Assembly (NCBI GenBank): GCA_029288485.1
Contig: JARIHC010000001.1
Span: 1 to 47,963 of the forward strand
Origin: Candidatus Saccharimonadota bacterium
GTDB lineage: Bacteria; Patescibacteriota; Saccharimonadia; Saccharimonadales; UBA4665
Direction: 5' to 3'
DNA length: 47,963 nt
The translations under genes and the position numbers were made by a program. Below, piece after piece: positions 10,272 through 18,536 of this stretch. Positions within the stretch are counted from its first letter, which is position 1, and each line of letters begins with the position of its first letter. The notes beneath the pieces were generated by a model. That model ran no database searches and was not told the origin of the DNA. It worked only from the letters and a program-made list of their open reading frames with translations.

Positions 10272-12872
10272 ATGTCATTGGAGTTTGCAGGAGCTGAAGG
10301 CTCCGCTTCGGTTCCGGAAAAAACTCTCCATCCTTATCAGCAAGATATGATGGGCGCCATTTTAGATGCTCGAAATAATTGGGTAGAACGGACGTACATC
10401 GATTCCGCCACCGGCACAGGTAAGGATTTTGTGATTGCCCAGACCGTCAAGCACTTTGTAGAGCTCAACCCTTCCGAGCGCACACTTTATTTGGCGCATA
10501 ACCGCTTTGTTTTAAACGAAGCCGCCAAAGAAATAGCAGAAGCTAACTCTAGCATCACCCAGGGCCGCATGTTCGGCGGCGAGTTCCAAGACCAAGAACA
10601 GATCACTTTTGCTACATTTCAGACTCTTAACCGGCCTCTTGGAGCCGGCCGGGCATACGAAGCTTACGATCCAGAGGAGTATGATCTAGTTATTGTTAAC
10701 GAATCTCATCATGCCCCGGCTGACACCTATCGGCGGGTCATAGAATACTATCGTCCCGAGCTGCTACTTGGAGCTACTGCTACCGCCGAAAGGCGCGACC
10801 AGCAAGATATCAAAGAAATCTTTGGTGAACCCGCCTACACACTGAAACTAGAGGAAGCCATTGCTAAGGGATACTTAGTGCGACCGGATTATCACGTACT
10901 AACAGATCACGTGCACCACCTAGACGAATTCAGCGGCAAACTTGAAGGCGACATAAGCTATAAAGACCTTCAAGAGATCAACGGTAACGTTTTAGTGCCG
11001 CAGCGCGACGAAGAAATTATTGATACCGTTGTCGAATACATTAAGAACATAGACAAGCCTCGACCTCTGTTCTTCTGCGGCTCCATCGCCCACGCCGAAC
11101 ATTACAACCAGCTATTAAACGAGCGTATGCCCGGCATGGCTTCAACAATGCACTCTGATCTAACAGATAAAGAACAAGATGCGCGCATGAAGGCCTTTCG
11201 TAGCGGTGAAACTCCTGGGTTATTCGTTGTTGATATGTTCAACGAAGCTGTTGACGTACCAGAGATTAACGTTGTGGTGTTCCTTCGCTCTACCGAGTCC
11301 AAAACAGTATTTTTCCAGCAACTGGGCCGCGGCCTGCGCAAGATAGCGGGCAAAGACACGGTTACTATTTTAGATTTTGTAGCTAATTGGGAGCGCCTTA
11401 GCACACTGCAAAGACTGCAATCAAACATTAAGCGCCATCGGCAACGCGGACCCCGCGAGCTTCGCGAGATAAGCGCTGACATAAGCTTTAACTTTTCTCC
11501 AGAGGCCATGGAGGCTGTTAAGGTTGTCGAAGAAGCTCGAGAGCGCGAACGGCTGCGAGCACCTAAACCAAAGGAAACGCCTCGGTTAGATAAATGGGCA
11601 GCCGAAGACACCGAACTACAAGAAATGTTGAGGCTTGAGAAGCTACCAGCTCGAAAGCGCTTAAGTGCTAACCAGTGGGATCAGTTGGCAGAGCGCTTAG
11701 CTAAAGGCGACAAATCCGTTGTTGAAGAAATTGTTCTCACAGCTCTTCCTAAAGCTTATGGTACCGCCAAGAATTACGCAGCTCGAATAGATTCTAACGA
11801 ATTAACTCTTGAGGATCACTTTCATCACGCTGTTGAAGGTATTTACGACGGAATGAGGCGATACAAACCGGATAAAGGCTCGTCGCTGCGTACACGAGTC
11901 GAGTTCGGTGTATACGCCACCATGAGCCGATTAGCTAAAAATAGAGGTCTGATACGCATCCCTATCCATGTACAGGACATGTCTGAAAGAATCGACAAAG
12001 CTAGAGAAAAGCTCATACCGGAACTTGGCAGCATTGTGCTACTGGGAGAAAAGGAATTCGACGAGAGGATAAGCGATGTTAGCGGCATAGATCCGGAAGC
12101 GATTGACAATATGCGCCAGCTCGAAGAACTGGTTGGATACGAAAATCTTTTGCCTGTCGAGGCATTAAATGACAAGCCGGATGATTCGGTTATAGCCCCA
12201 GATACTTACGCCATAAACACCTTCAATAGAGAAAAGATGAAAGAAGCCTTAGAGGAGTTAAGCTACCGTGAACGCCGCACTCTAGAGCTGCGCTATGGAT
12301 TAGGCGGCGAAGCACCCCAGACCATAGATGAAGTAGGCCGTGTATTTAATGTAACAAGAGAACGAATCAGGCAAATCGAGAACCAATCGCTTAAAAAACT
12401 GCAGCTCATGCCCGCAGCACAGCATTTGAGAAGCGAGCTAGACACCGGCCCATACAAACCGTCTAGAGGCCGGCAGAGACTAGAACAACAGCAAGAAGCA
12501 CAAAGACAGCTGGAGCGTATGGCTTCAAGCGCTCTCAGGGGACCTTTGTCTTACGGGGATACTCTGCAACAAATTGCGGACGAAGCAGGATTATCTATAG
12601 CTGGGGTCTCACAAGCCGCCATGCGTGCCCTATCCTCGTTGGCTTCGTACGCTCCGTCCTCGCGATACATCGAGAAAAAGAGTTTACTCGACTATATAGA
12701 AAAAGTAGTACTCAGAGAAGAAAGCGGGAGTTTAAAAGCAGTAGGTTTAAGCTACAACGACTACATTAACACGCTGAATAAGATGGAAGAACATGGCCTT
12801 ATCCATACTACTCGCAATGAGCGCGGGACCATTATTGAGTCGGTCGCTTTGGCAGTGCGGATTGGTTTTTAG
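10272..12872 (+). CDS. SF2 helicase fused to a sigma-70 family domain, 866 aa
   Basis: Residues 18-390 form a ResIII/XPB-like SF2 helicase: motif I SATGTGKD (45-52), Ia LYLAHNR (72-78), II VNESHH (142-147), III GATAT (167-171), IV LFFCGS (266-271), V near VVDMFNEAVDVPE (319-331), VI QQLGRGLR (349-356). A charged linker (about 395-460) leads to sigma region 2 (about 465-570, ending NRGLIRIPIHVQD), a region-3-like stretch, and region 4 (about 652-711, SYRERRTLELRYGL then TIDEVGRVFNVTRERIRQIE). A further 110 residues may hold extra winged-helix DNA-binding units. The reading frame is continuous, so this is a true fusion. The Walker A Thr is Asp52 and the motif II Asp is Asn143. Inferred role: RNA polymerase recruitment coupled to duplex translocation or opening. 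A repair or defence role is the alternative. Confidence 0.9.
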   Translation: MSLEFAGAEGSASVPEKTLHPYQQDMMGAILDARNNWVERTYIDSATGTGKDFVIAQTVKHFVELNPSERTLYLAHNRFVLNEAAKEIAEANSSITQGRMFGGEFQDQEQITFATFQTLNRPLGAGRAYEAYDPEEYDLVIVNESHHAPADTYRRVIEYYRPELLLGATATAERRDQQDIKEIFGEPAYTLKLEEAIAKGYLVRPDYHVLTDHVHHLDEFSGKLEGDISYKDLQEINGNVLVPQRDEEIIDTVVEYIKNIDKPRPLFFCGSIAHAEHYNQLLNERMPGMASTMHSDLTDKEQDARMKAFRSGETPGLFVVDMFNEAVDVPEINVVVFLRSTESKTVFFQQLGRGLRKIAGKDTVTILDFVANWERLSTLQRLQSNIKRHRQRGPRELREISADISFNFSPEAMEAVKVVEEARERERLRAPKPKETPRLDKWAAEDTELQEMLRLEKLPARKRLSANQWDQLAERLAKGDKSVVEEIVLTALPKAYGTAKNYAARIDSNELTLEDHFHHAVEGIYDGMRRYKPDKGSSLRTRVEFGVYATMSRLAKNRGLIRIPIHVQDMSERIDKAREKLIPELGSIVLLGEKEFDERISDVSGIDPEAIDNMRQLEELVGYENLLPVEALNDKPDDSVIAPDTYAINTFNREKMKEALEELSYRERRTLELRYGLGGEAPQTIDEVGRVFNVTRERIRQIENQSLKKLQLMPAAQHLRSELDTGPYKPSRGRQRLEQQQEAQRQLERMASSALRGPLSYGDTLQQIADEAGLSIAGVSQAAMRALSSLASYAPSSRYIEKKSLLDYIEKVVLREESGSLKAVGLSYNDYINTLNKMEEHGLIHTTRNERGTIIESVALAVRIGF

Positions 12873-12949
12873 CTTAAGATTTTGTTAATGATGCGTACCC
12901 CGCATTTAAAGTTATGCACAGGTTTCTAATAATTTAAGCATAAATGTTA

Positions 12950-12978
12950 TTGACGTCTTTTTCCCTATTCTATAAGAT
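12950..12978 (+). promoter_or_regulatory. Promoter of small RNA R2
   Basis: TTGACG (12950-12955), 17 bp, TAAGAT (12973-12978); start of transcription expected near 12985, exactly at the base of the first hairpin. Confidence 0.6.
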
Positions 12979-12984
12979 AGGTTT

Positions 12985-13166
12985 AGCACTTGAACAAATC
13001 TAGTGCTCAAAAACAAAAACGACCAACAGACGGAACAACGATTTCTCGCAAGTCGTTGTTCCGCCAAAAGAGAGACACCAAAACCTTAAAAACCAAACGC
13101 CAAACAAAAACCTTAAATTATTCTTAAAGCACCTTGTCTTTCCCGGGACAGGGTGCTTTACTTTTT
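12985..13166 (+). ncRNA. Orphan small RNA with own promoter and terminator (R2)
   Basis: The gene-free stretch 12873-13201 carries a complete small transcription unit. Hairpin 1 is AGCACT (12985-12990) with AGTGCT (13002-13007). Hairpin 2 is an 11-bp stem CGGAACAACGA (13031-13041) with TCGTTGTTCCG (13053-13063). A long A/C-rich, almost U-free linker follows and contains AAACCTTAAA twice (13081-13090 and about 13108-13117). A 13-bp terminator closes it. I see no credible open reading frame. No known RNA family is recognised. The linker looks suited to base pairing with other RNAs, and its ACCUU cores could face Shine-Dalgarno sequences, which is inference. Confidence 0.7.
13126..13166 (+). terminator. 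Intrinsic terminator of R2
   Basis: AAAGCACCTTGTC (13126-13138), 8-nt loop, GACAGGGTGCTTT (13147-13159), then ACTTTTT. The 13-bp stem (one G-U pair) with a T-tract separates R2 from comM. Confidence 0.85.
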
Positions 13167-13201
13167 GGCACCATTAACTGGATTAATTGGAGTTCTTTAT
13201 T

Positions 13202-14731
13202 ATGGGCGCCGAGATACAAAGTATTACCATGTCAGGATCCGCCGGCCTCGTAGTTGACATTGAATGTCACCTATCAAATAACCTGCCCAGCATAGTTATA
13301 GTTGGTTTTGCTAACCGCTCCGTCAGCGAAGCCAGAGAGCGTATCAGGGGTGCTTTTGCGACTAGCCGGATAATGCTACCTCGCAAGCGCATCACTGTAA
13401 ACCTGGCACCGGCCGATGTTCCTAAGGATGATAGCGGCTTTGATCTGGCGATCGCGGTTAGTATTTTGTTAGCTAGTGGCCAATTGGGCGCGGCCAGCCT
13501 GCCAAAGGAGTGCGCTTTCATCGGCGAACTGGGGTTGGATGGCAGCACCCGCACCGTCCGCGGCATCATCGGCAAGCTGCTGGCTGGCCGCGCCCGCGGA
13601 CTTAGCTTGTTCTATATACCGAAGGCCAACTTGGAACAAGCCCGCTTGGTGCCAGACATCAGATTAGTACCTGTCGGCAGCTTGAAAGAGACTTATTTGC
13701 ACTTAACCAACATAGACCCTGTGAGTATCATCAACACTGGTCAAGGCCAGTACGATACAGCGGCTTCTCACCCCGTTAAATTTACCGCTAGTCTAGGCGA
13801 AATTGCCGGCCAGGAGCAAGCCAAACGCGCTCTTCTGATTGCCGCCGCGGGCGGGCACAATATACTTCTTAACGGCCCGCCCGGCACCGGTAAAAGCATG
13901 CTAGGAAAAGCCTTGCCTTCTTTGCTGCCGCCGCCCACTCGCGAAGAGGTTTTAGAAATCACCCAGCTTCACAGCCTGGCTAATCCAGACTACGACAAGT
14001 TAATAACGACACGTCCGTTTAGATCACCTCATCATAGCGCTAGCCAAGCGGCAGTAATTGGCGGTGGCCAACCGCCTAGGCCGGGCGAGATCAGCCTGGC
14101 TCACAGAGGGATCTTATTTTTCGATGAGTTGCCGGAGTTTAACCGAACTGTCCTGGAGGCACTGCGCCAACCCTTAGAAGACCGAGTTATTAGTATCGCC
14201 AGAGCAAAAAACACCGCGGAGTACCCCGCCAACTTCATACTGGTGGCGACGGCTAACCCCTGCCCTTGCGGCCGCTACGCCGGCGGCGGCACCTGTAGCT
14301 GCCAAGAATACCAAATCAGGCAGTACGCCCGGCGTCTTTCAGGGCCGATTCTTGATCGTATTGACCTTTTCACATCTGTTCATGACGTTAAATACAATAA
14401 ATTGTTGCGCCAATCAGCCAATGAGCGCGGCGATCAAGAGTCTGCCGCCCGCGTCCGGCAAGCCCGGCTCATCCAAAATAGGCGTTTTGGCGACAATAAC
14501 CGTTTAAACAGCGACATGTCCAACACTGACATTAAGCAGCATGGTCAAATACAATCAGACGCCGAAGAGCTACTTAACACCGCCGGGCGGCGCGTTGGCC
14601 TTTCCGCTCGAGCTTACATGCGCACCGTCAAAGTAGCGCGCACTATTGCCGATCTGGAGGATTCTACATCTGTTAATACTGCCCACATAAGCGAAGCCCT
14701 AGCCTACCGCGCCCCATATCTTAAAGTCTAG
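13202..14731 (+). CDS. comM: ComM/YifB-family Mg-chelatase-like AAA+ ATPase
   Basis: 509-residue hexameric AAA+ helicase; in characterised naturally competent bacteria ComM drives branch migration during integration of incoming DNA. The N-terminal ChlI-fold domain (about 1-175) precedes the AAA+ core with Walker A GPPGTGKS, Walker B ILFFDELPEF, and the Cys-rich insert CPCGRYAGGGTCSC, then the C-terminal Mg-chelatase domain ending SEALAYR. I chose ATG 13202 because TTGGAG lies 9 nt upstream; the in-frame TTG at 13187 overlaps that site. The length is standard for the family. Together with the pilus genes further on, it points to natural transformation. Confidence 0.95.
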   Translation: MGAEIQSITMSGSAGLVVDIECHLSNNLPSIVIVGFANRSVSEARERIRGAFATSRIMLPRKRITVNLAPADVPKDDSGFDLAIAVSILLASGQLGAASLPKECAFIGELGLDGSTRTVRGIIGKLLAGRARGLSLFYIPKANLEQARLVPDIRLVPVGSLKETYLHLTNIDPVSIINTGQGQYDTAASHPVKFTASLGEIAGQEQAKRALLIAAAGGHNILLNGPPGTGKSMLGKALPSLLPPPTREEVLEITQLHSLANPDYDKLITTRPFRSPHHSASQAAVIGGGQPPRPGEISLAHRGILFFDELPEFNRTVLEALRQPLEDRVISIARAKNTAEYPANFILVATANPCPCGRYAGGGTCSCQEYQIRQYARRLSGPILDRIDLFTSVHDVKYNKLLRQSANERGDQESAARVRQARLIQNRRFGDNNRLNSDMSNTDIKQHGQIQSDAEELLNTAGRRVGLSARAYMRTVKVARTIADLEDSTSVNTAHISEALAYRAPYLKV

Positions 14732-14765
14732 CCGCCTACTGCGTATAAAACCGTAAGCAATCTGT

Positions 14766-14794
14766 TTGACCCCTGGCTGCCCATCTGTTACAAT
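14766..14794 (+). promoter_or_regulatory. Promoter of infC-rpmI-rplT
   Basis: TTGACC (14766-14771), 17 bp ending in TGT, TACAAT (14789-14794). It gives a leader of about 40 nt carrying AAGGAG at 14828-14833. Confidence 0.75.
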
Positions 14795-14841
14795 GCTTCT
14801 ACTTTGCAATCACCAAGGCTAATGGGTAAGGAGAAACCAGT

Positions 14842-15414
14842 ATCGCCAAACGGACCAGCCTGAATGAACAGATTCGGGCGCCCCGACTAAGGGTTATCGA
14901 CGAGGATGGGAAGCAACTTGGCATTTTAAGCAAGCAGGAAGCCCTGCGAGTGGCCGAGGAGCATGGTCTGGACTTGGTGGAGATTTCACCGAATGCCGAT
15001 CCGCCGGTGTGCAAAGTGGTCGACTGGGGTAAATATAACTACCAACAGACCAAACAGCGGCAAAAAAACCGCAAAAGCTCTAAATCGCTAGATATGAAAC
15101 AGATGCGGTTTGGGCTCAAAATCGGTCAGCATGACCTGGATATCAAAATGGGCAAGGTCGCCAAATTCCTACAAGCTGGCCACAAGGTAAAGATTACTGT
15201 TTTTTACCGCGGCCGCGAACAGGCCCACAAAGAGCTAGGATTTAAGCTAGCCGAGAAGGTTATCGCCGATTTCGGTGATACAATAGTAGTCGATCAACCG
15301 CCTCAATTGGCGGGACGGCAGCTAAACTTTGTAGCCCGCGCCAGCGGCAAAGGCGAAGTAGAGTACCGGGCAAACCGCTCGGAAGAAGATAATATAGAGG
15401 AGAACGATGCCTAA
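14842..15414 (+). CDS. infC: Translation initiation factor IF-3 (ATC start)
   Basis: IF-3 keeps 30S subunits free and proofreads the initiator codon-anticodon pair. The N-domain (LNEQIRAPRLRVID, LDLVEISP, PVCKVVDWGKYNYQQ) and C-domain (IGQHDLDIKMGKVAKFL, VTVFYRGRE-like KITVFYRGRE) are complete. An in-frame TAA at 14827-14829 and the lack of any ATG, GTG or TTG before codon 37 show that a rare start is used. ATC 14842 lies 8 nt after AAGGAG and gives 190 aa. Rare start codons in infC are a known device by which IF-3 represses its own translation. The gene overlaps rpmI by 8 nt. Confidence 0.95.
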   Translation: MAKRTSLNEQIRAPRLRVIDEDGKQLGILSKQEALRVAEEHGLDLVEISPNADPPVCKVVDWGKYNYQQTKQRQKNRKSSKSLDMKQMRFGLKIGQHDLDIKMGKVAKFLQAGHKVKITVFYRGREQAHKELGFKLAEKVIADFGDTIVVDQPPQLAGRQLNFVARASGKGEVEYRANRSEEDNIEENDA

Positions 15415-15601
15415 ACTCAAGACGCATAGCGGCACCAAGGACCGCGTTAAGGTCAGCAAGAACGGTAAAGTCCGTGCCGGCCACCCCAACATGAATCACT
15501 TTTTGCGTAAAAAACGCGGCAGCCGCAAGCGCGCGCTGACTGGTCTATCTACTCGTACCGGAAAAACTGCCCGCAATATTAAACGAAGTCTGGGAGTATA
15601 A
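15407..15601 (+). CDS. rpmI: 50S ribosomal protein bL35
   Basis: 64 residues, highly basic, with the typical start MPKLKTHSGTKDR and the core NMNHFLRKKRGSRKR. It is a small globular protein of the large subunit. The gene lies in the universal infC-rpmI-rplT order, overlaps infC by 8 nt and ends 4 nt before rplT, so translation is coupled. In other bacteria rpmI-rplT is autoregulated by bL20; no such structure was identified here. Confidence 0.97.
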   Translation: MPKLKTHSGTKDRVKVSKNGKVRAGHPNMNHFLRKKRGSRKRALTGLSTRTGKTARNIKRSLGV

Positions 15602-15605
15602 CTAA

Positions 15606-15950
15606 ATGCGAGTAAAAAGAGGCGTTACAGCCCATAAGCGACACAACAAGATCCGTAAAAGCACCAAAGGCATGCAGCGGACTCACCGCGCTAGCGTGCG
15701 TCGCGGCAAACAAGCCGTAACCAAGTCGCTGCAACATGCTACTCGCGACCGCCGAACGCGCAAGCGAACCTTCCGGCAGCTATGGAACGCACGGATTAAC
15801 GCTGCTGCCCGTCAAAATGGCACCACTTATAGCCAACTGATAGCTGGCCTCAAGGCCACCAATGTCGAGCTAGACCGCAAAATCTTAGCCGAATTAGCCG
15901 TCAATCAGCCAAAAGCCTTCGCCGAAGTCGTTAAAACCGCTAAGAAATAG
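15606..15950 (+). CDS. rplT: 50S ribosomal protein bL20
   Basis: 114 residues. The basic, extended N-terminal half ([29 protein letters not shown]) is followed by the globular half with [20 protein letters not shown] and the SQLIAGLK segment. It is essential for large-subunit assembly and a translational repressor in well-studied bacteria. It is the last gene of the infC operon. Its stop codon lies inside the 3' end of the convergent purD (11 nt overlap) with no terminator between them. Confidence 0.97.
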   Translation: MRVKRGVTAHKRHNKIRKSTKGMQRTHRASVRRGKQAVTKSLQHATRDRRTRKRTFRQLWNARINAAARQNGTTYSQLIAGLKATNVELDRKILAELAVNQPKAFAEVVKTAKK

Positions 15951-17214
15951 CAGCCATAGTACTGGCGCCGATATCAGGACGCATCAGGGGCGGCTGTCCG
16001 TCAAAGGTAATTTTTTCGGCTGCTTTATAAGCTTGGTTAACAGATTCCTCTAGCGAATCTGCCGAAGTTACTAGGTTGATTACTCGACCTCCGTCCGTGC
16101 GTAGTGCTCCGTCCTGCTGCTTTGTACCAGCTTGCAATACCTCCACACCATCTAGCTTGGCTGCATCTTCCAACCCTTCTACTACTAAGCCTTTTTCCGG
16201 CGCTGCAGGATAGCCTGGTGCCGCCAGCACCAAGCAGGTGGCATACTTACCGAGATCCCACTCCAGAGAAGGCAGGCTGGCAAGATCACATTCCACACAG
16301 GCCATAATGGCTGGAAGAAGATCGCTTTTCATCAGCCGCATAAAAACCTGGGTTTCAGGATCGCCAAAACGAGCATTCCACTCAAGACTAAGTTCCTCGC
16401 CCTTAGCGCCCTTTAATCCTGAAAATAGCATGCCCTGAAAGCCCAGACCTTCCACCACCGGTGCAACAAATTTGTCACCCAGAGCCTCCACGTCCTTCGG
16501 AGTATAATCCGGCAGGGGGCCGACAACACCCATACCACCAGTCATAGGGCCGGTATCGTCAGCGCCTATCTGTTTGTGGTCACGGACCACGAAGGGAATC
16601 GACAGGTGCGTTTTACCATCGCAAAAAGCGTGGTGCGATATATCCAGACCAGACACGTTATCTTCTACTACGAAATGCTCCATGTCTTTAATCGCTGCCT
16701 CAAACTCTTCCATATTGGCGCAAGGATGTGCGCCCTTACCTTGTTTCAGCCCGTTATCTTTAACATAGAGAGGCCATTGCCTATCTGTTGCGGCATATTC
16801 TAAAGCTTCCCTTTTGTCCGTGAACTCGTAATAAGCGCCTACAGGGATACCGCGCTCTATGGCAAAGCGTTTGGCAAAAGCTCTGTCAGACTCGATCATG
16901 GTCTGGTTAGCATACGGTGCAAATATTTCTCCCCTAAACCTACTGAACGTGCGAGCTGCTCTCCAGGCAGCGGCAATGTTGCGCTCCAAAGAGTCTTCTG
17001 GGCCAACAATTGTAAGGTCAGCACCATAATGCTTAGCAGCCTCTAGCTGGCCCTGTATATCCGTAGCCTCTACTTCTGTACTGTGAGCAAAGTCCTCGTT
17101 CCCCGGGCTTCCCGGCGAAACAACCATTTCCAGCCCTTCGCTAGCTAGTTTTTTGGCCAGCGCTTGCCCTCGTCCGCCACCCCCGATCACCATTACCGTA
17201 TCTACGGACTCCAT
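15940..17214 (-). CDS. purD: Phosphoribosylamine-glycine ligase (GARS)
   Basis: ATP-grasp enzyme joining glycine to phosphoribosylamine, step 2 of de novo purine synthesis. The N-terminal Rossmann motif [17 protein letters not shown], the ATP-grasp core with [11 protein letters not shown] (family usual: VKADGLAAGKG), [10 protein letters not shown] and the metal-binding [10 protein letters not shown] are all present across 424 residues. The start ATG 17214 has an in-frame stop just upstream; a TATAAT ends only 2 nt before it, so the codon for Met8 is an alternative start. No other pur gene is near. It is an isolated member of a pathway that these reduced genomes usually lack, so it may serve salvage or another ligation. 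Confidence 0.9.
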   Translation of the reverse strand: MESVDTVMVIGGGGRGQALAKKLASEGLEMVVSPGSPGNEDFAHSTEVEATDIQGQLEAAKHYGADLTIVGPEDSLERNIAAAWRAARTFSRFRGEIFAPYANQTMIESDRAFAKRFAIERGIPVGAYYEFTDKREALEYAATDRQWPLYVKDNGLKQGKGAHPCANMEEFEAAIKDMEHFVVEDNVSGLDISHHAFCDGKTHLSIPFVVRDHKQIGADDTGPMTGGMGVVGPLPDYTPKDVEALGDKFVAPVVEGLGFQGMLFSGLKGAKGEELSLEWNARFGDPETQVFMRLMKSDLLPAIMACVECDLASLPSLEWDLGKYATCLVLAAPGYPAAPEKGLVVEGLEDAAKLDGVEVLQAGTKQQDGALRTDGGRVINLVTSADSLEESVNQAYKAAEKITFDGQPPLMRPDIGASTMAAIS

Positions 17215-17258
17215 TGATTATAGTTTGGCTGATTTCGGAACAATGAGCAAGCATAAGC

Positions 17259-17287
17259 AAAAACTCGCCGGCAATGGGCGAGTTTTT
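17259..17287. terminator. Bidirectional terminator downstream of rnpB
   Basis: AAAAACTCGCC (17259-17269), 7-nt loop, GGCGAGTTTTT (17277-17287). The 11-bp stem is flanked by A- and T-tracts, so it works on either strand. On the minus strand it ends the RNase P RNA transcript just before purD. Confidence 0.85.
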
Positions 17288-17292
17288 GAACG

Positions 17293-17702
17293 GCCAGATT
17301 ATCTGTAAGCCGGGTTTTGTCGAGACCGGTCATCTATCTAGGCCAGCGATTGCTCGCCGGCTCAAGCGGTTCTTACGATGAATCCTTAGCGGGACGCTTG
17401 AGGCTTTAGGCCTCAAAGTTTCCATCTCCTTGCAGCCGGCAGGGTTTACCGCTTATCCGCGTCACCGCGGATAACTGTAGGCTCTTACTTCGTTCTTTAC
17501 TCTCCCTAAAGGTTGAGGAAAGAATTATCCCGAACCAGGTTCGGGCCTACTCTTTTCACCCTTACCAGACAAGCTGGCGGTTTGGTTTCTGTGGCACTTT
17601 CCCTAGGCTCGCGCCCGGTCGCCGTTAGCGACTGCCATTCCCTATGCTGCCCGGACTTTCCTCTCGCCGCCCTGCGGCGAGCGACCGATCAATAATCTGG
17701 CC
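17293..17702 (-). ncRNA. rnpB: RNase P RNA
   Basis: Catalytic RNA that removes tRNA 5' leaders. The minus strand contains the near-universal 5' block GAGGAAAGTCCGGGC (complement of 17647-17662), the CR IV-like ACAGAAACCAAACCGCC, GGTAAGGGTGAAA, AGTAAGAGCC, and the 3' block ending ACAAAACCCGGCTTACAGAT. The two ends pair (GCCAGATTAT with ATAATCTGGC, P1). It is about 410 nt and type A-like. Its own promoter lies 8 nt upstream and a strong hairpin terminator follows. Confidence 0.95.
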
Positions 17703-17709
17703 ACTGTTA

Positions 17710-17739
17710 ATTATAGCATAAACGTTGTTAGTTTGTCAC
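17710..17739 (-). promoter_or_regulatory. rnpB promoter
   Basis: Minus strand TGACAA (17738-17733), 17 bp ending in TGC, TATAAT (17715-17710); with an 18-bp spacer the -35 reads GTGACA. The expected start coincides with the P1 helix of RNase P RNA. Confidence 0.7.
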
Positions 17740-17748
17740 TACTTAGAG

Positions 17749-18441
17749 CTACTTTTTGCCGCTTAAATGATCATCCAGAGCACGGTTAACCGCCGCGTCG
17801 GCAGCTTTATTAAGTTCGCGCGGCACATGGCTAAAATCTACTTTTTTAAAGCCTTTGACTAGCTGTTTAATGGCGTCATGCAATGGCCACAGGTCGCGGT
17901 TTTTTACCTTAAAAATACCTTTCATCTGGTTAATTACCAAAAGGCTGTCCATGTAAACATGCACTTCTTTGACATTCATTTTTTTGCATTCCTCTAGGGC
18001 TAATTTGAGTGAGGTGTATTCCGCCTGGTTGTTAGTGGTAACCCCTAAATAAATTCCTTTGTCGACCAGCACGTTATCTTCCATATCCAGCACCACGAAG
18101 CCGCTGGCACTTGGCCCAGGGTTGCCGCGCGAACCGCCATCACCAAAGATTTTGACTTCGTCAGGATGAGCATGCGGCTCCACGGCTGCCGCTGCTGCCG
18201 GCGTCTCGCCCGCTTCTAGCGCATCAATAGCTTCGGCTAGCTCGCGGTCTTTTTCAGTAATTTTTTTACCGCCTTCATGGGTGATAAGCCAGATCTGCAC
18301 CACATTCCACTCGTTTTCCCAGCGCGGATGGTGCTGAAATTCTTCGGCCAACTCAGCTACTTTCTCCATAAAAGCCCAAGCCTGTTTGAAATTCTCGAAG
18401 TTAAACTGTTTATATAATCCGTGTTTGGTTTCGTTCCACAT
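17749..18441 (-). CDS. Fusion of pterin-4a-carbinolamine dehydratase and RNase HI, 230 aa
   Basis: Residues 8-75 match the PCD/PhhB fold with its pterin-binding signature HHPRWENEWN (37-46) and THEGG (54-58). An Ala-rich linker (76-93) leads to an RNase HI domain (95-228) with DGGSRGNPG (101-109) and the four catalytic acids Asp101, Glu141, Asp165 and Asp215. PCD normally recycles pterin cofactor and can act as a dimerisation unit; RNase HI cuts RNA in RNA-DNA hybrids. I start at ATG 18441: TAATAT ends 8 nt upstream and an AGGA precedes it, while the upstream in-frame region lies before the promoter. The frame is continuous, so the fusion is real. PCD may serve here as an oligomerisation module. 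Confidence 0.9.
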   Translation of the reverse strand: MWNETKHGLYKQFNFENFKQAWAFMEKVAELAEEFQHHPRWENEWNVVQIWLITHEGGKKITEKDRELAEAIDALEAGETPAAAAAVEPHAHPDEVKIFGDGGSRGNPGPSASGFVVLDMEDNVLVDKGIYLGVTTNNQAEYTSLKLALEECKKMNVKEVHVYMDSLLVINQMKGIFKVKNRDLWPLHDAIKQLVKGFKKVDFSHVPRELNKAADAAVNRALDDHLSGKK

Positions 18442-18449
18442 TCCTAGAT

Positions 18450-18480
18450 ATATTAGCACGAACTTACATGAATCATTCAA
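18450..18480 (-). promoter_or_regulatory. Promoter of PCD-RNase HI gene
   Basis: Minus strand TTGAAT (18480-18475), 19 bp ending in TGC, TAATAT (18455-18450), then 8 nt to the ATG at 18441. The spacer is longer than usual, compensated by the extended -10. Confidence 0.5.
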
Positions 18481-18536
18481 TGCCAGTGAAAGTTTAACTA
18501 ACACCTCAAGCTAGTGTAAAATAACAGAGTTAATGT

